The notes: generated from the letters alone by a model not told the origin. DNA of 63,375 bases from TMED8 sp038125725 (GCA_038125725.1 JAYPEK010000022.1:1-63375), one strand, 5' to 3'; shown: positions 1-8,761, numbered from the stretch's first letter. A program made the numbers and translations.

Positions 1-33
1 TCAAACGTGTTGCACTTCAAACGTGACTCCACC

Positions 34-51
34 TCCCCGCCTTCGCGGGGA
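34..51. repeat. Short GC-rich hairpin in leading intergenic region
   Basis: A perfect inverted repeat, TCCCCGC-CTTC-GCGGGGA, lies in the otherwise AT-rich 271-base stretch before the first gene. It has the form of the small dispersed palindromes common between genes in alphaproteobacteria. No second copy was noticed in this window. The rest of bases 1-271 shows no convincing gene. The run from about 160 to 235 is AT-rich and probably holds the promoter of the DUF2189 gene. Confidence 0.4.
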
Positions 52-271
52 CGACAATGAGTTCGGAATATCCCCACCGAGCCCAACGGTTCCCCATCGG
101 TCCCGGTCCCTGTCTGATTCGATTGTGAAATAGCGTGCCGTCGCCACTGAAACGGCGATACACCCCTGATATAACATAAATTCCATAAAAGTCAATAAAT
201 TCCTATATCAACCTCTTACCTTCTCGGCATAGGCTTTACAAACCCATTGCCGGATTGGAACCTGTTTCGCC

Positions 272-1063
272 ATGCAAACACCGTCCGAACAGCCGCCCGT
301 CGTCCAGCCGATCCGCCTCGCCATCAAGGCGGCCAGCGCCGATGCCGTGAAGGCTGCCTTTCGTATGGGGCTTGCGGACACGACCAAGCGCCCGCTGCTG
401 AGCTTCTTCTTCGGCCTCGTCTATGCACTGTTCGGCGCCATCCTGATGGCCGGCCTGGTGGTCTTCGATCAGGTTTGGATTCTGATCGCGGTGGGTGTCG
501 GCTTTCCGCTGGTCGCTCCTTTCCTCGCCGCCGGGCTCTACGAGATGTCCAGGCGCTTCAAGCTGGGCGAGCCGTTCAGCGCTTCCGACATCTTCCTGGT
601 GATCTTCAACCAGCAGCGGCGCGAATTCGGCTGGATGGCGCTGGTGGTGCTGTTCGTATTCTGGATGTGGGCCTACCAAGTGCGGCTATGGCTGGCCATC
701 TTCCTGCAGAACCAGGCGACCCGGTCGTTGGAGGAAATCGCCGCCGTCGTCGTCACCACGCCGGAGGGCGCGCTGTTCCTCTTGGTCGGCTCCGTCGCCG
801 GCGCGCTGCTGGCGAGCTTCCTGTTCTCGCTGACGGTAATCGCCATGCCTTTGCTGATGGATAAGGACATCGATTTCGTCACCGCCATGATTACCTCGAT
901 GAAGACGGTGCGGATGAGCCCCATCGTCATGCTCGGCTGGGGTGCGGTGATCGGCGCGCTGACCCTGGTCGCCATCGCACCGGCGTTCCTCGGCGTGATT
1001 TTTGTCGTGCCGGTGCTCGGCCACGCGTCCTGGCATCTCTATGAGCGGCTGATTTCCGAAACG
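272..1063 (+). CDS. DUF2189 family integral membrane protein, stop codon missing
   Basis: The ATG at 272 opens a frame of about 260 residues that reads as a DUF2189 membrane protein. It has a short hydrophilic N-terminus and then several hydrophobic segments at roughly residues 43-62, 67-88, 122-150, 168-195 and 218-250. The family-like ending (HASWHLYER) falls at about 1022-1048. No in-frame stop follows: the frame stays open through the antisense of serA and serC to 3832. A TGA sits at 1050-1052 in a neighbouring frame, so a one-base indel just upstream would restore a normal end. The end given here is therefore the expected protein end, not a seen stop. The function of DUF2189 proteins is unknown. 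Confidence 0.7.
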
Positions 1064-1066
1064 CAA

Positions 1067-1088
1067 AGGCCGCCCCGAAGGGCGGCCT
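1067..1088 (-). terminator. Terminator hairpin after serA
   Basis: A nine-base-pair perfect stem, AGGCCGCCC/GGGCGGCCT, closes on a four-base loop. On the minus strand the loop is UUCG, a very stable tetraloop, and the stem is followed by TTTGCGTTTC, a weak U-run. It lies 27 bases beyond the serA stop and also where the plus-strand DUF2189 gene should end. It may therefore serve both convergent genes. Confidence 0.7.
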
Positions 1089-1114
1089 CGACTGTAAACC
1101 GATCCGATCCGGTC

Positions 1115-2689
1115 CTAGAACCGCATCGGGATCGCCTGGACGATATGTTCCAGGTTGGTCAGTGTTTCCAGCACCTCGGGCGGCGGGGTGCCGTCCACTT
1201 CGATCAAGGCGATGGCGTCGCCGCCCTCTTCCGCCCGGCCCAAATGGAAGGTGGCGATGTTGATGCCGGCGTTACCGAGCGTCATGCCCAGATTGCCCAC
1301 CAGCCCCGGTTTGTCGTGGTTGGTGATGTAGAGCATGTTGGGACCGAGCTTGGCGTCGATGGAAATGCCCTTGATCTCGACCACGCGCGGCTCGTCATGG
1401 AACAGCGTCCCCTTGATCGAGCGGCTTTGCGTCTCGGTGACCACATCGACGGTGATCAGGGTCTGGTAGGACCCCGCATCGTCGGAGCGGACCTCCTTGA
1501 TGACGATGTCGCGCTGCTTGGCGATGGCCGGCGCGTTGACCATGTTGATGCCTTCCATCAACGGCGACAGCAACCCTTGCAGGATGATGGCGGTCAGCGG
1601 CTTGCAGTTGAGCTGCCCGCAGACCCCTTCGAAACTCAGCGTCACCTCCTTGATGGCGCTGTTGGTCGCTTGCCCGGCGAAAGACCCCAACTGTTCGGCC
1701 AAGGCCATGTAGGGTTTCAGCCGCGCCGCCTCTTCGGCAGATACGGATGCCATGTTGAGCGCATTGGTGACAGCTCCCGTCAACAGGTAGTCGGCCATCT
1801 GTTCGGCCACCTGCTCGGCGACCTTCTCCTGCGCTTCGGTGGTCGATGCGCCCAAGTGCGGCGTCGCCACCAGGTTCGGATGACCGAACAGCGCGTTCTC
1901 CTTCGCCGGCTCGACCTCGTAGACATCCAAGGCCGCGCCCGCGACCTTGCCGCTATCCATCGCTTCCTTCAGGTCCGCCTCGACCACCAGGCCGCCGCGC
2001 GCGCAGTTGATGATGCGCACGCCGTCCTTCATCTTGGCGAAGGCCGCCTTGTCGATGATGCCGCGCGTGGCGTCGGTCAGGGGCGTGTGCAGCGAGATGA
2101 AATCGGCCCGCTTGAACAGCTCGTCCAGTTCCACCTTGTCGACACCGATATCCTTGGCCCGGTCCGGCGACAGGTAGGGATCGAAGGCCGCGACCTTCAT
2201 CTTCAGCCCCTGCGCCCGGTCGGCGACCACGGCGCCGATGTTGCCGCAGCCGATGACGCCCAAGGTCTTGCCCATCAGCTCGACGCCCATGAACTTCGAC
2301 TTCTCCCACTTGCCGGCCTGGGTGGAGGCGTCGGCGGCGGGGATCTGGCGGGCCAGCGCCAGCATCAGCGATATCGCATGCTCGGCGGTGGTGATGGAGT
2401 TGCCGAAGGGCGTGTTCATGACGACGATACCCTTCGCCGTGGCGGCTTCGCCGTCGATGTTGTCGACGCCGATGCCGGCGCGGCCGATGACCTTAAGATT
2501 ATCCGCCGCCGCGATGACGTCGGCCGTCGCCTTGGTCGTCGAGCGGACGGCAAGGCCGTCGTAGTCGCCGATGCATTGGATCAACTCTTCCGGCGTCATG
2601 CCGGGTTTGACGTCGACCTCGATGCCGCGCGCCTCGAACACCTTTTGGGCGAGCGGGCTCATTTTGTCGGAAATCAGAACCTTGACCAT
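1115..2689 (-). CDS. serA: D-3-phosphoglycerate dehydrogenase
   Basis: This 524-residue protein has the length of the long SerA class. It catalyses the first step of serine synthesis, oxidising 3-phosphoglycerate to 3-phosphohydroxypyruvate with NAD in the cytosol. Visible features are the Rossmann motif GCGNIG near residue 150, the catalytic arginine in NCARGG near 232, the glutamate in VYEVEP, and the histidine in TPHLGAS. A long middle (ASB) domain and a C-terminal ACT domain from about residue 450 follow. The start is supported by GGAGATAA eight bases upstream of the ATG. It lies 18 bases after serC on the same strand, so the two form a serine operon. The ACT domain suggests serine feedback, which is inferred from the family. 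Confidence 0.97.
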   Translation of the reverse strand: MVKVLISDKMSPLAQKVFEARGIEVDVKPGMTPEELIQCIGDYDGLAVRSTTKATADVIAAADNLKVIGRAGIGVDNIDGEAATAKGIVVMNTPFGNSITTAEHAISLMLALARQIPAADASTQAGKWEKSKFMGVELMGKTLGVIGCGNIGAVVADRAQGLKMKVAAFDPYLSPDRAKDIGVDKVELDELFKRADFISLHTPLTDATRGIIDKAAFAKMKDGVRIINCARGGLVVEADLKEAMDSGKVAGAALDVYEVEPAKENALFGHPNLVATPHLGASTTEAQEKVAEQVAEQMADYLLTGAVTNALNMASVSAEEAARLKPYMALAEQLGSFAGQATNSAIKEVTLSFEGVCGQLNCKPLTAIILQGLLSPLMEGINMVNAPAIAKQRDIVIKEVRSDDAGSYQTLITVDVVTETQSRSIKGTLFHDEPRVVEIKGISIDAKLGPNMLYITNHDKPGLVGNLGMTLGNAGINIATFHLGRAEEGGDAIALIEVDGTPPPEVLETLTNLEHIVQAIPMRF

Positions 2690-2707
2690 GTTGTTATCTC
2701 CCGTTCT

Positions 2708-3880
2708 TCACGCCGCTTGCTGCGACGTTTGGGTTTCGGCCAGGGCCCATTCGAGCCACGGGAACAGCGCTTCCAGATCGGCGGTTTCCACCGTAGCGCC
2801 GGCCCAGATGCGCAGGCCCGCCGGCGCGTCGCGATAGGCGCCGATATCGAAGGCGACCCCTTCCGCTTCCAGCACCTTGACCACGTCCTTGGCCACGGCG
2901 GTCTGCCGGTCGGGGTCGAGTGCGGTGAACCAATCCGCCGTGATCACCAGGCAGACCGAGGTCGGCGAACGGAATGCCGCGTCCTTGGCCAGGAAGGCGA
3001 AGTTCCCGGTGCCGGCGACCCAGTTTTCGATGGCGGCCATGTTGGCGTTGGTGCGCCCGATCAGAGCGTCGAGCCCGCCGATGCTTTCGGCCCAGATCAG
3101 GCCGTCGAGCGCGTCCTCGACCGCCAGCATGGAAGGCGTGTTGATGGTGGCGCCGGTGAAGATGTCCTCGATCAGCTTGCCGCCCTTGGTCAGGCGGAAG
3201 ATTTTCGGCATCGGCCAGGCCGGCGTGTGGCTTTCCAGCCGCTCGACGGCGCGCGGGCTCAGGACCAGCATGCCGTGCGCGGCCTCACCGCCCATCACCT
3301 TCTGCCACGACCAGGTGACGACATCGAGCTTGTCCCAATCCATCTCCATGGCGAAGGCCGCGGACGTGGCGTCGCAGATGGTGAGCCCGCCGCGGTCGGC
3401 GGCGATCCAATCGCCGTTCGGCACGCGCACGCCCGACGTAGTGCCGTTCCAGGTGAACACCACGTCGCAATCGAAATCGACCTGGGTCAGGTCCGGCAGC
3501 TCGCCGTAATCGGCCTCGATGGTGCGCACGTCGTCCAGCTTCAGTTGCTTGGTGACGTCGGTGATCCAGCCCTTGCCGAAGCTTTCCCAGGCCAGCATCT
3601 CGACGCCGCGCGGCCCCAGGAGCGACCAGAGCGCCATCTCGACCGCGCCGGTATCCGACGCCGGCACGATACCGATGCGGTAGTCGGCGGGAATGCCGAG
3701 GATGGCGCGGGTGCGCTCGATCACGTCTTTGAGCTTGGATTTGCCGACCTTGGCGCGGTGCGAACGGCCGAGCGCGGCGTCAGAAAGCCCCTCCAACGTC
3801 CAACCGGGACGTTTGGCACAGGGACCGGATGAGAAACGGGGGTTCGCCGGCGACATCGCCGGCTTCTGTAGGTCTGTCAT
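2708..3880 (-). CDS. serC: Phosphoserine aminotransferase
   Basis: The 390-residue PLP enzyme transfers the amino group from glutamate to 3-phosphohydroxypyruvate, the second step of serine synthesis. It may also serve pyridoxine synthesis. The N-terminal NPRFSSGP and the PLP lysine in the SWQKVMGGE segment are typical of the alphaproteobacterial SerC class, which is longer than the E. coli enzyme. It is the first gene of the serC-serA operon. The ATG at 3880 is preceded by AAGGAAGGGAG, an excellent ribosome site that is itself part of a hairpin. A good sigma-70 promoter lies 60 bases upstream. An internal ATG (MSPANPRF) is possible but lacks a comparable site. Confidence 0.96.
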   Translation of the reverse strand: MTDLQKPAMSPANPRFSSGPCAKRPGWTLEGLSDAALGRSHRAKVGKSKLKDVIERTRAILGIPADYRIGIVPASDTGAVEMALWSLLGPRGVEMLAWESFGKGWITDVTKQLKLDDVRTIEADYGELPDLTQVDFDCDVVFTWNGTTSGVRVPNGDWIAADRGGLTICDATSAAFAMEMDWDKLDVVTWSWQKVMGGEAAHGMLVLSPRAVERLESHTPAWPMPKIFRLTKGGKLIEDIFTGATINTPSMLAVEDALDGLIWAESIGGLDALIGRTNANMAAIENWVAGTGNFAFLAKDAAFRSPTSVCLVITADWFTALDPDRQTAVAKDVVKVLEAEGVAFDIGAYRDAPAGLRIWAGATVETADLEALFPWLEWALAETQTSQQAA

Positions 3881-3888
3881 GTTGTACT

Positions 3889-3906
3889 CCCTTCCTTACA
3901 GAAGGG
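3889..3906 (-). promoter_or_regulatory. Hairpin sequestering the serC ribosome binding site
   Basis: On the minus strand, CCCTTC-TGTAAG-GAAGGG forms a six-base-pair hairpin whose right arm is the Shine-Dalgarno sequence of serC. It lies within the short leader between the predicted start of transcription and the ATG. It could modulate translation initiation of serC, but this is inferred from the sequence alone. Confidence 0.4.
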
Positions 3907-3939
3907 TCGCGGCGCGTTGGGACGCCGTGGCCCACAGCG

Positions 3940-3968
3940 CTTATAGGCCCCGCCCCGGGAAGGGTCAA
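3940..3968 (-). promoter_or_regulatory. Sigma-70 type promoter of serC-serA
   Basis: Read on the minus strand, TTGACC (3968-3963) and TATAAG (3945-3940) are separated by exactly 17 bases. Each matches the -35 and -10 consensus at five of six positions. Transcription would start near 3933, giving a leader of about 50 bases before serC. Confidence 0.75.
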
Positions 3969-4099
3969 TTGGATTCATCGCGGGGCCGCGATGAACCGTT
4001 TTTTGCCAAGATGTGAAAGGTTATGAACCGGCAATTGTGCCGGAAAGTGAAACTGGCTAGGGTGAAATTCGTCACGAATTCTAGCGGTTTAAGGGCGGA

Positions 4100-5242
4100 T
4101 TGCGAGCCGACATGGCGGAAGTGAATCGGGAACCGGAGCCGACCGGCGCCAAGGGCGAGCCCTTCCGGGTGATGATCGTCGCCGATCCCGGCTTCGTCGG
4201 TGACAAGGTGCGCGCCATCCTGGACGCCGACCCGCGCTTTCAAATCGTCGCCCAGGTCGCGGACGGCGTCAGCGCCGTCAGCGCGCTCCGGCGCCAGGCC
4301 GTGGACGGCGTGGTGCTGGATATCGGCCAGCCGGAATCCCAGGCCAAGGTAACGCTGACGCGCATGTTCCGGGTCGATCCCGATCTCAAGGTGCTGATGG
4401 TCGGCAGCCTGTCCTTCGCCAACGTCAAGACCTCGATGATGGGGCTGATGGAGGGCGCGGCGGACTTCGTCGCCACACCGTCGGCGCATGCCGCCCGGAG
4501 CGAGGCCGATTTCGCCACCGGCGTCACCGACGTGCTGGTCGCCTTCGGCCGCTCCGAGCGCCTTATCGAGGGCCGCCGGCTGCCGGTTCGTTCAAGCGCC
4601 CCCGCCCCTCGCCCGGCGCCGCAGCCCGCCCAACCGATCACGCTGCGTCCGGCGTCGAAGCTGCCGCCCGAGATCCTCGCCTTCGGCAGTTCCACCGGCG
4701 GGCCGCAGGCGCTGTTTAATGTGCTCGCCCTGCTGCCGGCGGATTTGCGGCTGCCGGTTGTGATCACCCAGCACATGCCGGCGACTTTCACGGCACTACT
4801 GGCCAGCCATATCTCCAAGCACAGCGCGCTTTCCTGCACCGAGGGGCGGCATGGCGAGCGCCTCGAGCCCGGTCATATCTACCTGGCGCCCGGCGACCAT
4901 CACATGCGCATCGTCAAGGGCGCCAATGGCCCGGAGATTGCCCTCGATCAGGAGCCGCCTGTCAACTTCTGCCGCCCGGCGGTCGATCCGCTGTTTGAGA
5001 GCCTGGCCGAGGTATACGGCGGGCGGGTGCTGGCCACGGTGCTCACCGGCATGGGGGCGGACGGGTGTAATGGCGGGCGCGCCATCGCCCGGGCCGGCGG
5101 CACCGTCATCGCCCAGGACGAGGCCACCAGCGTGGTCTGGGGCATGCCGGGCGCGGTGGCCAAGGCCGGCATCTGCGCCGCAGTGCTGCCGCTCGACGAG
5201 ATCGCGCCGTTCATCGCCAAGACGCTGAAGCGCGATTGGTAG
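4100..5242 (+). CDS. CheB-like protein-glutamate methylesterase with degenerate receiver
   Basis: The protein has an N-terminal response-regulator fold (about residues 22-140), a proline-rich linker near 165-185, and a C-terminal CheB methylesterase domain. The catalytic serine is in GSSTGGPQAL, the histidine in QHMPATFT and the aspartate in LTGMGADG. The phosphoacceptor position is kept (Asp74 in VVLDIG). However, the acidic pair near the start is Ala28-Asp29 instead of Asp-Asp, and the late conserved lysine is missing (FVATPS). No chemotaxis gene is nearby, so it is an orphan. The TTG at 4100 follows AAGGG; an ATG at 4112 is the alternative start. The methylesterase role is well supported, the partner receptor is not known. 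Confidence 0.85.
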   Translation: MRADMAEVNREPEPTGAKGEPFRVMIVADPGFVGDKVRAILDADPRFQIVAQVADGVSAVSALRRQAVDGVVLDIGQPESQAKVTLTRMFRVDPDLKVLMVGSLSFANVKTSMMGLMEGAADFVATPSAHAARSEADFATGVTDVLVAFGRSERLIEGRRLPVRSSAPAPRPAPQPAQPITLRPASKLPPEILAFGSSTGGPQALFNVLALLPADLRLPVVITQHMPATFTALLASHISKHSALSCTEGRHGERLEPGHIYLAPGDHHMRIVKGANGPEIALDQEPPVNFCRPAVDPLFESLAEVYGGRVLATVLTGMGADGCNGGRAIARAGGTVIAQDEATSVVWGMPGAVAKAGICAAVLPLDEIAPFIAKTLKRDW

Positions 5243-5252
5243 CGGCGGCTTC

Positions 5253-7124
5253 CTAAAGCCCGTAGTACATCGGCGCGAACAGCGTAAAGACGATCCACAG
5301 GATGAAAATCAGCAGCAGCCCGGCGCGGGCGAAGTCGCCGAACCGGTAGTGGCCGGGCCCCATGACCAGAAGGTTGGTCTGGTAGCCCAAGGGCGACGCG
5401 AACGAGCAGTTGGCGGCGAACACCACCGCGACGGCAAAGGCTTCCGGCGGCGCGCCGATCTCGCGCGCGATATCGACGGCGATGGGCGTGAACAGCACCG
5501 CCGCCGTCTTGGTCGAGATCAGGTTGGAAAGCCCGGCGACCAAGAGGAAAAACAGCGACAGCACGATCCAGGGCGCGGCGCCATGCAGCGCCGCCACCAG
5601 GTGCCCGGCGAGGTATGCGGCGCCGCCGGTCTCCTGCATGGCGACGCCCAAGGCCAGGGCGGCGGCGATGGTCGTCACCACCTTGGGATCGACCGCCTGG
5701 AAAGCCTGGCGTACGTTCATGACGCCGACCACCACCATGGCCGCGGCGCCGGTAAGCGCCGTCACCACGATGGGCAGCAACCCCGATGCGGCGATGGAGA
5801 TGACGCCCAGGAAAATCAGACTGGCGCGCTTGGCATGGATCAAGGCGGGCAGTTCCTGCGCAGACCCCTCCAGTACGACGACGTCGCGCGAGCTCCGGAG
5901 CCTGGCCATGTCGGCGGGCTGGCCCTGCACCAGGAGCACGTCGCCGGCCTCCAGGCGGATGTCGGTGATGCGCGAGCGGTACATGCGCGACCGCCGCTGC
6001 ACGCCCAGCACCACGCAGTTGGTCTTGTAGCGGAAACCGATCTGCTGCAGCGTCAGCCCGGCCATGCCGCCGCCGGGCGCGATCATCACCTCGGCCAGCA
6101 CCTGTTCGCCGGCGGTCCAGGGCTCCGCCGCGCCATCGCGCTCCCCTTCCCCCTCTCCGTCGAGCTTGGGATGGAAGGAGCCCGGATCGTTGGAGACGCT
6201 GCGGGTCAGCACCTGGCGGGTCGCCGCCACCACCAGGATGTCGCCGGCCCGGGCGGTATAATCCTCGAACGGCGGCAGGATCGCCATGTCGCCCCGGTAG
6301 ACGGTCCTGAGCGTCTTTCCGGGCAGCGCCGCGAAATGCCCGCCCGGCGCGCGCTCTCCGATCAATTCGGAATTCGGCCCGATGGTCATCTGGGCGATGA
6401 ACTGCCGGCCCTGGCTGTCGGTGTATTCGTCCACCAGCCCCGAGCGGTCGGGCAAAAGCAAGGGCGCGGCGAAGATCACGTAGACCAGCCCCGCCGCCGC
6501 CAGCACCATGCCCGGCACGGAGAAATCGAAGAAATCGAAGGGCTCCACGTGCATCTCGATCAGCGCCGAGTTGACCAGAAGGTTGGTGGAAGAGCCGATC
6601 AGCGTCGTCATGCCGCCCAAGACGGCGGCGAAACTGAGCGGGATCAGAAGCTTCGACGGCGAGCGCCCATAGCGGTGCGCCAACGCCTGCATGATCGGGA
6701 TGAAGATCACCACCACCGGAATGTTATTCAGGAACGCGCTGATCAGGATCGCGGTCAGCAGCAGCAGCAGCAATCCGAACAACAGTCCGCCGCGCGCCCC
6801 GCAGTAATCCAGCAATACCGCCGCCACCCGGTCCAAGACACCGGTGCGGACCATGCCCTGGCCGATGACCAACAGCGCCAGCACCGTGATTAATGCGGGG
6901 TTGGCGAACCCTTGCAGGATCCGCGTCGGCGTCACCACCGTGCGTCCGGCCTCGTCCATCACCGGGAACAGGTGGAAGAACACCAGAAGCACGCAGATGA
7001 TGCCGAGCGACGTCAATTCCATCGACGCCCGCTCGCGCACATAGAAGGCCAGCGCGCCCAGGATCAGCGCGAAGGTGGTCCACATCTGAAAGCCGGCGCC
7101 GGCGACGAGATCGGGCATGGTCAT
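5253..7124 (-). CDS. SLC13/DASS-type permease with two central RCK_C (TrkA-C) domains
   Basis: This large inner-membrane transporter has two hydrophobic halves separated by a soluble middle region. The first half carries the signature GGMTTLIGSSTNLLVN, and the second ends in a similar repeat (NCSFASPLGYQTNLLVMGPG). The middle, about residues 220-415, contains two TrkA-C/RCK_C domains. This is the layout of sodium:sulfate or dicarboxylate symporters of the SLC13 family with regulatory domains. The substrate cannot be told from sequence. An acidic insert lies between the two RCK_C domains. No start has a clear ribosome site; ATGs at 7157, 7124 and 7118 are all possible. The gene converges with the CheB-like gene, ten bases away. 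Confidence 0.85.
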   Translation of the reverse strand: MTMPDLVAGAGFQMWTTFALILGALAFYVRERASMELTSLGIICVLLVFFHLFPVMDEAGRTVVTPTRILQGFANPALITVLALLVIGQGMVRTGVLDRVAAVLLDYCGARGGLLFGLLLLLLTAILISAFLNNIPVVVIFIPIMQALAHRYGRSPSKLLIPLSFAAVLGGMTTLIGSSTNLLVNSALIEMHVEPFDFFDFSVPGMVLAAAGLVYVIFAAPLLLPDRSGLVDEYTDSQGRQFIAQMTIGPNSELIGERAPGGHFAALPGKTLRTVYRGDMAILPPFEDYTARAGDILVVAATRQVLTRSVSNDPGSFHPKLDGEGEGERDGAAEPWTAGEQVLAEVMIAPGGGMAGLTLQQIGFRYKTNCVVLGVQRRSRMYRSRITDIRLEAGDVLLVQGQPADMARLRSSRDVVVLEGSAQELPALIHAKRASLIFLGVISIAASGLLPIVVTALTGAAAMVVVGVMNVRQAFQAVDPKVVTTIAAALALGVAMQETGGAAYLAGHLVAALHGAAPWIVLSLFFLLVAGLSNLISTKTAAVLFTPIAVDIAREIGAPPEAFAVAVVFAANCSFASPLGYQTNLLVMGPGHYRFGDFARAGLLLIFILWIVFTLFAPMYYGL

Positions 7125-7209
7125 GCATGCGAGTCTAGCACGCGCCGGAACGCCCATAGGTCCAAAAAAAACCGTCCCGAATAGGGCCGGCGAGTTATCA
7201 CAGGGAGGC

Positions 7210-7240
7210 TGTCAGGGTCATGGGGGGCATTCCCCTGACA
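7210..7240. promoter_or_regulatory. Eight-base perfect inverted repeat between permease and enolase genes
   Basis: TGTCAGGG (7210-7217) and CCCTGACA (7233-7240) form a perfect inverted repeat around a G-rich 15-base centre. It sits in the 278-base divergent region (7158-7435) between the SLC13 permease and the enolase-like gene. Nothing else in that region is clearly coding. The repeat could be an operator for either gene or a cruciform. The regulator is unknown. Confidence 0.4.
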
Positions 7241-7435
7241 TGGGGTCGCTGCGGTAAGGGGGATCAGCTGCGACCCGATCGATAGCAATCTAGCCCACCC
7301 ATGTGTCAACAGCTTTGCAAGGCCGTGTCGGAATGTTTCAGTTCATTACCATTGCTTTCAAGCGCAGGGCTGGTAAACGAAGCGGCGTCGATTGAAGCGC
7401 CGCCTTTGTTCGAGACGCCCAATGGGAGAACGCGC

Positions 7436-8755
7436 GTGAGCAAGACCACCATCAAATCCGTCCGCGCCCGCCGGGTCTGGGACTCGCGCGGCCGTCCCAC
7501 CGTCGAGGCCGACGTCATCCTGCGCTACGGCGCGGTGGGCCGCGCCATCGCGCCGGCCGGCGCCTCGACCGGGTCCGGCGAAGCGGTGGAGCGGCGCGAC
7601 GGCGGTCCTGCGTTCGGCGGCCTCGACGTCATGGGCGCGGTCAACGCGGTGGCGGCAGAGATCGCGCCGGCCTTGAAGGGCATGGACGTCACCGACCAGG
7701 CCGCCATCGACGCCAAGCTGATCGAGCTCGACGGAACGGAAAACAGATCGCGCCTCGGCGGCAATGCGCTGGTGGCGGTCTCCATGGCGGCTTTGCACGC
7801 GGCGGCGGCGGCGGAGAAAATGCCGCTCTGGCAGTATCTCGGCCCGTTCCGGGGCGGCAGCGCCGGCGACGTGCTGCCGCTGCCGGAAATCCAGATCTTC
7901 GGCGGCGGCGCGCATGCCGCCCGGCGCGTCGACGTGCAGGACTTCATGGTCATCGCCGTCGGCGCCAAAAGCTTCGCCCAGGCGCTGGAATGGACGGCGG
8001 AGGTCTATCGCGCCGCCGGGCAGATCATGGCCGACACGGGCCGGCTGCAGGGCGTCGCCGACGAGGGCGGCTTCTGGCCGGCGTTCGAAACCAACGAGGA
8101 AGCGCTGGAGACCCTGGTGCGCGCCATCGAACGCGCCGGTCTGAAACCCGGCGACGAGGTGGCAATTTCGCTCGATATCGCGTCCAGCGAGTTCGGCCAG
8201 GGCGGCCGCTACCGCCTGGCGCAGGACGGCCGCGAACTGTCGTCGGACGAGCTGTCGGGGATGCTGGTCGACTGGGTGGAGCGCTATCCCATCGTCTCCA
8301 TCGAAGACCCCTTGGCCGAGGATGACCCGGAAGGCCTGACCAAATTCACCTGGGCGGTCGGCAAGCGCGTGCAGGTGGTCGGCGACGACTTCCTGGTCAC
8401 CAATGCCGAACGTGTGCGCCAGGCGGCCGAGGCCAAGGCCTGCAATGCCGTCTTGGTGAAACCCAATCAGGCCGGCACCATGACCGAGGCACTGGCGGCG
8501 CTGGAAGCGGCGCGCGAAACCGGCTTCGGCGCCATCGTGTCGGCGCGCTCGGGCGAGACCGAGGACGCCACCATCACGCACCTGGGCGTCGGCTGGGGCA
8601 TCAAGCAACTCAAGGTGGGATCGTTCAGCCGCTCCGAGCGGATGGTGAAATGGAACGAGGGGCTGCGCATCGCCGAAGCGATCAGCGAAGCCGGGGAAGG
8701 CCTGCCGGCCGACGGCAACCTGCCGCCGCGTTCGGCCTTCCCCTGGGGACACTAG
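7436..8755 (+). CDS. Divergent enolase-family protein
   Basis: The 439-residue protein aligns with enolase along its whole length. It keeps the loop GASTGS near residue 43, His160, Glu210 in ADEGG, the metal ligands Asp247, Glu290 (SIED) and Asp317 (VVGDD), and Lys342 (LVKPNQ). Two active-site positions differ. The loop normally reading NGGEHADN is GGGAHAAR with the following glutamate changed to Asp169, and the conserved histidine of SHRSGETED is Ala370. These positions are invariant in ordinary glycolytic enolases. It may be a paralogue with another substrate rather than the housekeeping enzyme. The GTG at 7436 follows GGGAGAA. It is flanked by a permease and a nickel uptake gene, not by pyrG or pdhA. 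Confidence 0.85.
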   Translation: MSKTTIKSVRARRVWDSRGRPTVEADVILRYGAVGRAIAPAGASTGSGEAVERRDGGPAFGGLDVMGAVNAVAAEIAPALKGMDVTDQAAIDAKLIELDGTENRSRLGGNALVAVSMAALHAAAAAEKMPLWQYLGPFRGGSAGDVLPLPEIQIFGGGAHAARRVDVQDFMVIAVGAKSFAQALEWTAEVYRAAGQIMADTGRLQGVADEGGFWPAFETNEEALETLVRAIERAGLKPGDEVAISLDIASSEFGQGGRYRLAQDGRELSSDELSGMLVDWVERYPIVSIEDPLAEDDPEGLTKFTWAVGKRVQVVGDDFLVTNAERVRQAAEAKACNAVLVKPNQAGTMTEALAALEAARETGFGAIVSARSGETEDATITHLGVGWGIKQLKVGSFSRSERMVKWNEGLRIAEAISEAGEGLPADGNLPPRSAFPWGH

Positions 8756-8761
8756 GCGGCC

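Noticed and set aside
143..149. GCCACTG, a short match to part of the cobalamin riboswitch
   Set aside because: The B12 box (GGAGACC-type) and the other conserved segments are absent, and the following gene is a DUF2189 protein.
1..195. A minus-strand frame of 64 residues at the left edge
   Set aside because: It includes a small palindromic repeat (SSPRRRG reading) and has no ribosome site or recognisable domain.
272..3832. A single 1186-residue plus-strand protein
   Set aside because: Residues after about 263 are the antisense of serA and serC, which are complete and conserved on the minus strand. The extension has low-complexity, His/Arg/Gly-rich composition.
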